DNA of 64,000 bases from Streptomyces fumanus (GTDB lineage Bacteria > Actinomycetota > Actinomycetes > Streptomycetales > Streptomycetaceae). How positions within the stretch are numbered: position 1 is the stretch's first letter; every line of letters starts with the position of its first letter. Below are positions 59,043 through 64,000 of the stretch, one piece after another. The position numbers were made by a program, and so were the translations under genes. Below the pieces are notes generated by a model that was not told where the DNA came from, searched no databases, and saw only the letters and a program-made list of their open reading frames with translations. The DNA is taken from NCBI RefSeq assembly GCF_014655295.1, contig NZ_BNBI01000007.1, forward strand, positions 248,001 through 312,000, given 5' to 3'.

Positions 59043-59296
59043 CGGTCACCTCCGGGGACGGGAACGGCGGCGGAAGTGCCCGCCGACGGCCGGATGTGAA
59101 GTCTCGTCACGTCGTCACCTGCTCGATTCCGGGGGGACTTGCACGCCGCTCGACAGGCGTTCGGCACGCTGTTCGAGTGACGCGACCGCTCATCCTGCCG
59201 CATCCCGGCGGGCGGGCCGTACCGCGTCCGTCCTTCCGTGCCCCTGTAGCCCGTACGCCCGTATGTCCTCACGCCGGCCGGTCCGGTGCCGACGGG

Positions 59297-60313
59297 TCAG
59301 ATCACCTTCAGGCGGACCAGCGCCCCCAGGGTCAGCGCGCCGGGCAGCAGCGGCAGCCAGACGGTGACGGTCCGGTAGGCCAGCACCACCGCCGTCGACA
59401 GCGCCGCCGGGCCGCCCGCCGCGACCAGGGCCACCACCAGCGCCGTCTCGACCGAGCCGAGGCCGCCCGGGGTCGGCACCAGCGCGACCGCGACCGTCGC
59501 CGCGAGGTACGCCACCGCCAGGTGCGCGGCCGGCACCGGCAGCGCCAGGGCCCGCCCCACCAGCACCAGCCCGGCCGCCTGCAGCGCCGGGAAGGCCAGC
59601 GCCCCGCCCCACAGGGCCAGCGCCCGGGCCGGACGGGCGTGCACCGAACGCGCCTCGCCGAGCGCCGTGCGCAGGAACGACACCAGAGCCACGCGCACCC
59701 GGGGGACCAGCGCCGGTACGCCCGCCGCCACCGCCAGCGCCGCCGCCCCGGCGAGCAGCAGCGGCCCGAGCGCCCCCTCGGGCAGCAGCGCCGCCGGGCG
59801 CAGCGCCCCGGGGAACGCGAGCAGCAGCCCGCCCAGCAGGGCGACCCGGCCGACGCTCTCGGCCAGCAGATACAGGGCGAGCGCCGCCGAGGAACGGGCC
59901 GGCGGCACCCCGCACACCGTCAGGAACCGCAGGTTGACCGCGCTCGCGCCCAGCCCGGTGGGCAGCAGGTGGTTGGCCGCGCCCGCCGCGAACTGGACGG
60001 CCAGCAGTTGCCGCCGGGGCAGCCGCCGCACCACCGCCCCCTGCCGGGTGCAGGCGGCGGCGACCCAGGTCAGACAGGTCACGCCGGCCGCGGCCAGCAG
60101 CCACGGCCAGCGGGCGCCGGCGAGGTGGCCGAACCCCTCGGTGAGCACCGACCGGTGCCGCACCGCCACCACGGCGACGAGCAGCGGCGGCAGCAGACAG
60201 AGCACCGGGCGGACCGGCACCCGGCGCCGGGACCGCCGCGGCGGGGCTCCGGCGGCGGGGGGAGCGTCGGGCAGACGTCGTACGGCTGTCGGGGCAGTCA
60301 CGGCTTCCGTCAC
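59297..60313 (-). CDS. YbhN/UPF0104-like integral membrane protein (lysyl-PG synthase TM-type)
   Basis: This protein of about 338 residues has seven or eight membrane segments, with the family motifs QFAAGAANHLLPTGLGASAVNLRFL and LVPTPGGLGSVETALVVALVAAG. The family includes flippase-like domains of lysylphosphatidylglycerol synthase and proteins of unknown function. The start is probably GTG 60313 (or GTG 60301). No synthase domain is attached, so I infer a lipid-related membrane role only. Confidence 0.85.
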   Translation of the reverse strand: MTEAVTAPTAVRRLPDAPPAAGAPPRRSRRRVPVRPVLCLLPPLLVAVVAVRHRSVLTEGFGHLAGARWPWLLAAAGVTCLTWVAAACTRQGAVVRRLPRRQLLAVQFAAGAANHLLPTGLGASAVNLRFLTVCGVPPARSSAALALYLLAESVGRVALLGGLLLAFPGALRPAALLPEGALGPLLLAGAAALAVAAGVPALVPRVRVALVSFLRTALGEARSVHARPARALALWGGALAFPALQAAGLVLVGRALALPVPAAHLAVAYLAATVAVALVPTPGGLGSVETALVVALVAAGGPAALSTAVVLAYRTVTVWLPLLPGALTLGALVRLKVI

Positions 60314-60417
60314 ATCCCGGGAGCCTCCCCGCCCCGGCCCAACGGCGGGTGGCGGACGTGCGGACGGCGGCTTACGGGCGGACAGCGACCGGTCCTCGGC
60401 CGCACGGGCGTCGGCGG

Positions 60418-61017
60418 TCAGGCCCGGGGCGCCCGCCGGAGCCCGCGCAGCAGGAGGGCGATCAGCGGGCGGGGGTCGTAGCGGGGGTCGCTGTCCCGGC
60501 CGACGCAGAGGTTCCCGACGCCGCGCATCAGGTGGTACGGGTCCGTACCGGGTTCGATCTCGCCGGCCTCGGCCGCGGCGTCGAGCAGCCGCTCGGCGAC
60601 CGGCAGCAGACGGTCGACGAAGTAGGTGTGCAGGGTCGCGAAGCCCTCGGCGTCCGGCATCAGCGCGTTGGCGAGGCCGTGCTTGGTGACCAGGAAGTCC
60701 ACGAAGAGGTCGATCCACTGCCGCAGCGCGGCGTACGGCGAGCCGGCCTCGGCGAGCAGCCGGGGGCCGGCCTCCGCGCACGCCTCCACCTGGTGGCGGT
60801 AGACGGCGACGACGAGATCGGCCCGGGTGGGGAAGTGGCGGTAGATGGTGCCCATGCCGACGCCCGCGCGGGCCGCGATCTCCCGGATCGGCGCGTCGAC
60901 CCCCGAGACGGCGAACACCTCGGCGGCGGCGGTCAGCAGCTTGCGCTGGTTGCGCTGCGCGTCGGCCCGCTTGCTCCGGCCCGGCGGCCGGCCGCCGGCC
61001 TCGTCCGCGGTCACCAC
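60418..61017 (-). CDS. TetR-family transcriptional regulator
   Basis: This 199-residue protein has an N-terminal TetR helix-turn-helix (NQRKLLTAAAEVFAVSGVDAPIREIAARAGVGMGTIYRHFPTRADLV, about residues 22-68) and a helical ligand-binding domain. AAGGAG precedes GTG 61017. It is divergent from the MarR gene across about 156 bases; possible targets are the drug exporter at 61798 and itself. The ligand is unknown. Confidence 0.93.
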   Translation of the reverse strand: MVTADEAGGRPPGRSKRADAQRNQRKLLTAAAEVFAVSGVDAPIREIAARAGVGMGTIYRHFPTRADLVVAVYRHQVEACAEAGPRLLAEAGSPYAALRQWIDLFVDFLVTKHGLANALMPDAEGFATLHTYFVDRLLPVAERLLDAAAEAGEIEPGTDPYHLMRGVGNLCVGRDSDPRYDPRPLIALLLRGLRRAPRA

Positions 61018-61126
61018 CGCGTTCTCCTTCCGGTCGGGGGCGCCCCGGGTAACAGGAGCGATGTTCCGCTTACAGCTTAGCCCAGACGGGCCCGGCCCCC
61101 GCTCTGCCCGCTTGCTCGCCCCCGGT

Positions 61127-61173
61127 GGTACCTACTTTGACATAGGTATCGAGTCATACGTACATTGTCGGGT
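61127..61173 (+). promoter_or_regulatory. Promoter and candidate operator of the marR-like gene, apparently leaderless
   Basis: TTGACA (61137-61142) and TACATT (61161-61166) are 18 bases apart and end 7 bases before ATG 61174, so transcription should start at or next to the start codon. An imperfect inverted repeat GGTACCTA-N8-TAGGTATC (61127-61150) covers the -35 element and would suit a MarR dimer repressing itself. Confidence 0.7.
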
Positions 61174-61644
61174 ATGCCCGAGCACACCGCGTCCGCGCAG
61201 GACATCGACCACGTGGCCGCCCGCCTCGGGTCGTCCCTGCCGTCGCTCGCCCGGGCCCTGGAGCGGCAGGTGTCGCGGCACTACCCGCACCCCAAGCCGC
61301 CCGAGGCGCAGTTGGCGCTGCTGCGGCACGTCGAGGAACACGACGGCGTGACCGTTCGTGCCGCCGCCGAGGCCCTGCTGATGAAGCCGAACAACGTCAG
61401 CGCGCTGGTCACCCAGTTGACCGAGCAGGGTCTCCTCCAGCGCCGACCGGACCCGTCCGACAAGCGGGTCGCGCACCTGCACCTCACGCCGGCCTCCCGG
61501 CAGGCGCTCACCGAGGTCGAGGGCCTGATCAGCGCCCACCTCAGCCGGGCGCTGCGCGCCCTGACCGACGGTGAGCTGGACGCCCTCGGCTCCGCCCTGG
61601 GCGCGCTCGACTCACTCGACCGGCACCTGAGCCCCCGCCGCTGA
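61174..61644 (+). CDS. MarR-family transcriptional regulator
   Basis: This 156-residue protein has a winged helix (VTVRAAAEALLMKPNNVSALVTQLTEQGLLQRRPDPSDKRVAHLHLT) and dimer helices at both ends. There is no ribosome site before ATG 61174, consistent with a leaderless mRNA from the consensus promoter just upstream. It precedes an exporter gene by 153 bases and likely represses itself and the exporter until a toxic ligand binds. Confidence 0.93.
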   Translation: MPEHTASAQDIDHVAARLGSSLPSLARALERQVSRHYPHPKPPEAQLALLRHVEEHDGVTVRAAAEALLMKPNNVSALVTQLTEQGLLQRRPDPSDKRVAHLHLTPASRQALTEVEGLISAHLSRALRALTDGELDALGSALGALDSLDRHLSPRR

Positions 61645-61797
61645 CCCCGCGCGCCGGTCCCTGCCCGGACCGGTGCGCGCGGTGGCGGGCCGGCGCGTCC
61701 GCCGCGCCCCGGCCACCGGTTTCTCCTCTGCCTCGCGCACGGGCCCCTCCGTCCCGTCCGCGTTCCGTACCCACACCCGTGAAGGACAGGCACCGTC

Positions 61798-63378
61798 ATG
61801 CCCTCCGCTCCCGCCCACTCCGCCGCCCCGCCGCGGCAGGACCCGCCCCAGGACCGGCCGGCCGGCCGGCGCGGCAACCCCTGGCTCACCCTGGTCGCCG
61901 TCGCCTTCGGCCTGTTCATGGTCGGCTTGGACGGCTCGGTCGTCTCCATCGCCAACCCGGAGATCGGCCGCGACCTGAACGCCTCCACCGCCGACCTGCA
62001 GTGGGTCACCAACGCCTATCTGCTGGCCCTCGCCGCCGCCCTGATCCTCGGCGGCAAGCTCGGCGACCGCTTCGGCCGCCGCACCTTCTACCTGATCGGC
62101 GTCGCCGGCTTCACCCTGGCCTCCGTCGCCATCGGCCTGTCCGGCTCCATCGAGGGCGTCATCGCCTTCCGCGCCGTCCAGGGCTTCTTCGGCGCGCTGC
62201 TGATGCCCAACACCCTCGGCATGCTGCGGGCCGTCTTCCCGCCGAAGAAGTTCGGCATGGCGGTCGGCATCTGGGCCATGGTCTCCTCCGTCTCCACCGC
62301 CCTCGGGCCCATCGTCGGCGGGCTGCTCGTCCAGCACGTCGACTGGGAGTCCGTCTTCTACATCAACGCCCCCATCGGCGTCATCGCGATCCTGTTCAGC
62401 GCCCTGGTCCTGCCGCAGAGCAAGAACGGCGCCGCCAAGGACGAGAAGTTCGACATCCCCGGCGTCGTCCTGCTCGCCCTCGGGCTGCTCGCCGTCGTCT
62501 TCGGCGTGGTCAAGGGCGAGACCTGGGGCTGGACCTCCGGCGGCACCCTCGGCGCCATCGCGGCCGGCGTGGTGATCCTGCTGGTCTTCGGCTACTACGA
62601 GACCCGGGTGGCCGCCCCGCTGCTGCCGATGCGCCTGTTCCGCAACCCGGCGCTGACCATCGGCACGGTCATCACCGCGCTGAACTTCTTCGTCCTGCTC
62701 GGCGTGATCTTCTTCGTCATGCTCTACCTGCAGAACGTGCGCGGCTTCACCCCCGTCGAGGCCGGTGTGCGCACCCTGCCGCTCAGCCTCGCCTCGGTCG
62801 TCGCCTCCCCGCTGGGCGCGGCGCTCACCGACCGGTTCGGGCCCCGGCTGACCATGCCGCTCGGCATGGTCCTCCAGGCCGCCGCCTGCTTCACCATGCT
62901 CACCTGGAGCGCCGACTCCTCGTACGCCACGATGTGGCCGCCGTTCATCGCGCTCGGCCTCGGCGTCGGCATGGTGATGTCGTCCTCCTCGGACGCCATC
63001 GTCGGCAACGCCCCGGTCAGGGACGGCGGGGTCGCGGGCGGCCTGCAGGCGACCGCTCTGCAGATCGGCGGCGCGCTCGGCACCTCCGTGCTGGTGTCGC
63101 TGATCAGCAGCCGCGTCGGCACCACCCTCACCGGCGAGCTGACCTCCGCCGGGGTGCCGGCGACGGCGGCCACGGGGCTGGCGGAGGCGAAGGACGCGGT
63201 GGCGATGGGTGTCGCGCCGGTCTCCGACTCCATGCCGGCCCAGCTCAAGGCGGCCGTCGCCGACGGCAGCCACCAGGCGTTCATGAACGGCGTCCACACC
63301 TCCGTCCTGGTCGCCGGCGTGCTCTGCGTGCTGGGCGCGGTGGTGGCCGCGGCGGGCGTGCGCCGCAGGGCCGTCTGA
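61798..63378 (+). CDS. DHA2-type (EmrB/QacA) major facilitator drug exporter
   Basis: This 526-residue protein has 14 predicted membrane segments. Motifs are GLDGSVVSIANPEIGRDL in the first segment, GGKLGDRFGRRTFYL (motif A), and FRAVQGFFGALLMPNTLGML followed by MVSSVSTALGPIVGGLL (motif C). It exports drugs with proton exchange. GAAGGACAGG precedes ATG 61798. It is probably controlled by the MarR protein upstream. It could contribute resistance but has no sign of belonging to the peptide cluster 17 kb away. Confidence 0.95.
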   Translation: MPSAPAHSAAPPRQDPPQDRPAGRRGNPWLTLVAVAFGLFMVGLDGSVVSIANPEIGRDLNASTADLQWVTNAYLLALAAALILGGKLGDRFGRRTFYLIGVAGFTLASVAIGLSGSIEGVIAFRAVQGFFGALLMPNTLGMLRAVFPPKKFGMAVGIWAMVSSVSTALGPIVGGLLVQHVDWESVFYINAPIGVIAILFSALVLPQSKNGAAKDEKFDIPGVVLLALGLLAVVFGVVKGETWGWTSGGTLGAIAAGVVILLVFGYYETRVAAPLLPMRLFRNPALTIGTVITALNFFVLLGVIFFVMLYLQNVRGFTPVEAGVRTLPLSLASVVASPLGAALTDRFGPRLTMPLGMVLQAAACFTMLTWSADSSYATMWPPFIALGLGVGMVMSSSSDAIVGNAPVRDGGVAGGLQATALQIGGALGTSVLVSLISSRVGTTLTGELTSAGVPATAATGLAEAKDAVAMGVAPVSDSMPAQLKAAVADGSHQAFMNGVHTSVLVAGVLCVLGAVVAAAGVRRRAV

Positions 63379-63407
63379 CCCGCTCCCCGATCCGGCCCAC
63401 TCCCCGA

Positions 63408-63442
63408 GAAGCGGCCCGCCGGCCTGACCGGCGGCCCGCTTC
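63408..63442 (+). terminator. Hairpin terminator after the drug exporter
   Basis: A 15-bp stem with one mismatch joins 63408-63422 and 63428-63442 around loop CCTGA, 30 bases after the exporter stop. Confidence 0.8.
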
Positions 63443-63627
63443 CGGCTTCCCGGGGCCGCCCCGCCCCCCGGTGTTCACCCGGTGATCTCCCGATGTTTAC
63501 GCAGGTCAGACCCTGTTTACCCCCCTCAAAACTGTGCTTGTCATGTGCAGGAAGTTGATGTTCTATGTGACGGCGATCAAGGGCTGGGGTGCCACGGCGT
63601 GGCATACGGACGAAGGGATGGGGCCCG

Positions 63628-64000
63628 GTGCGGAGGCGTTCCCGAAGACGCGGTGGACCGCGTCGTGGACTACTGATCCTGACCACTGCCGCGCTGCTGC
63701 TGGGCCCGCTGCCCGCCACGGCCACGGCGACCACCGGGGCGGACCCCGCCCCCACCGCCGGCACCCCGCGCGACGAGGCCGCGCGGGCACTGGCACGGGC
63801 CGGCGAGACGGGCGAACGCGTCGAGGTGGTGGGCGAACGGTCCCCGGACACCACCGTGTACGCCAACCCGGACGGCGAGACGTTCACGCTGGAGCAGTCG
63901 GCGGTACCGGTCCGGGTGGCCACGGCCGACGGCGGCTGGCGGACCCCGGATCCGACCCTGGAGCGCCGGGCGGACGGCACGGTGGCGCCCCGGGCCGCCG
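63628..64000 (+). CDS. N-terminal part of a large secreted protein, cut by window end
   Basis: The frame from GTG 63628 encodes an Arg-rich start (RRRSRRRGGPRRG), a hydrophobic signal stretch (LLILTTAALLLGPLPATATA) and a mature part with GERVEVVGERSPDTTVYANPDGE and GGWRTPDPTLERRADGTVAP. These are typical of the N-termini of Streptomyces LamG/RHS-type wall or polymorphic-toxin proteins. It stays open to the end of the window. The ribosome site is AAGGGATGGGG. The identity beyond a secreted surface protein is tentative. Confidence 0.75.
   Translation, partial: MRRRSRRRGGPRRGLLILTTAALLLGPLPATATATTGADPAPTAGTPRDEAARALARAGETGERVEVVGERSPDTTVYANPDGETFTLEQSAVPVRVATADGGWRTPDPTLERRADGTVAPRAA

Noticed and set aside
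63482..63676. 64-residue ORF before the last gene
   Set aside because: No ribosome site or motif; overlaps the start of the secreted protein in another frame.

Overview
The window is high-GC actinobacterial DNA. GTG starts, four-base ATGA/GTGA overlaps between genes and the flanking housekeeping genes all suggest Streptomyces. About 44.7 kb is the right-hand part of a nonribosomal peptide cluster whose left end lies outside the window. The last 19 kb is ordinary chromosome.

Cluster, 1-44.7 kb. An NRPS assembly line (partial T-E; C-A-T-E; C-A-T/C-A-T/C-A-T-X-[dead A]-TE) is followed by two cytochrome P450s and a [3Fe-4S]-type ferredoxin, and ends at a strong terminator. The last NRPS carries an X-domain (HRxxxDD) and both P450s carry PRDD in the F-helix region. 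This pairing is the hallmark of glycopeptide antibiotics such as complestatin and kistamicin, so the product is probably an oxidatively cross-linked peptide. All four visible A domains have the same specificity residues, so the visible part should be a run of one monomer with configuration D-D-L-L-L. Next come a lipoprotein/adaptor/ATPase/permease (MacAB-like) operon and an MbtH-ABC exporter operon. A minus-strand operon encodes an arylsulfate sulfotransferase, a second type III PKS and a PAPS-type sulfotransferase. This is the set used in caprazamycin-type two-step sulfation through a polyketide sulfate carrier. Then follow a StrR/ParB-type activator, a large LuxR (LAL) activator, an Hmo-HpgT fusion, dpgABCD and an alpha/beta hydrolase. 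The Hmo half of the fusion has lost its catalytic residues while the aminotransferase and dpgABCD look intact. I therefore infer that the common monomer is 3,5-dihydroxyphenylglycine (Dpg) and that the product is a sulfated, cross-linked oligo-Dpg peptide. I know of no described compound matching that, but I could not search. Two perfect GTCCAA-N17-TTGGAC palindromes lie upstream of mbtH and of hpgT-dpg. They match the StrR/Bbr-type operator as I remember it and define the regulon.

Flank, 44.7-64 kb. In order: nfeD/SPFH membrane pair; a secreted-type or cytoplasmic zincin with HQxxH instead of HExxH; a LuxR-type ATPase regulator; a TPR-CHAT protease divergent from a signal-less subtilase, an ECF sigma factor and a small unknown protein; N-formylglutamate amidohydrolase; monomeric isocitrate dehydrogenase; an MscS channel; a YbhN-like membrane protein; TetR; MarR (probably leaderless) with a DHA2-type drug exporter; and the start of a large secreted protein cut by the window edge. 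No rRNA, tRNA, CRISPR array, transposase or van resistance gene was seen.
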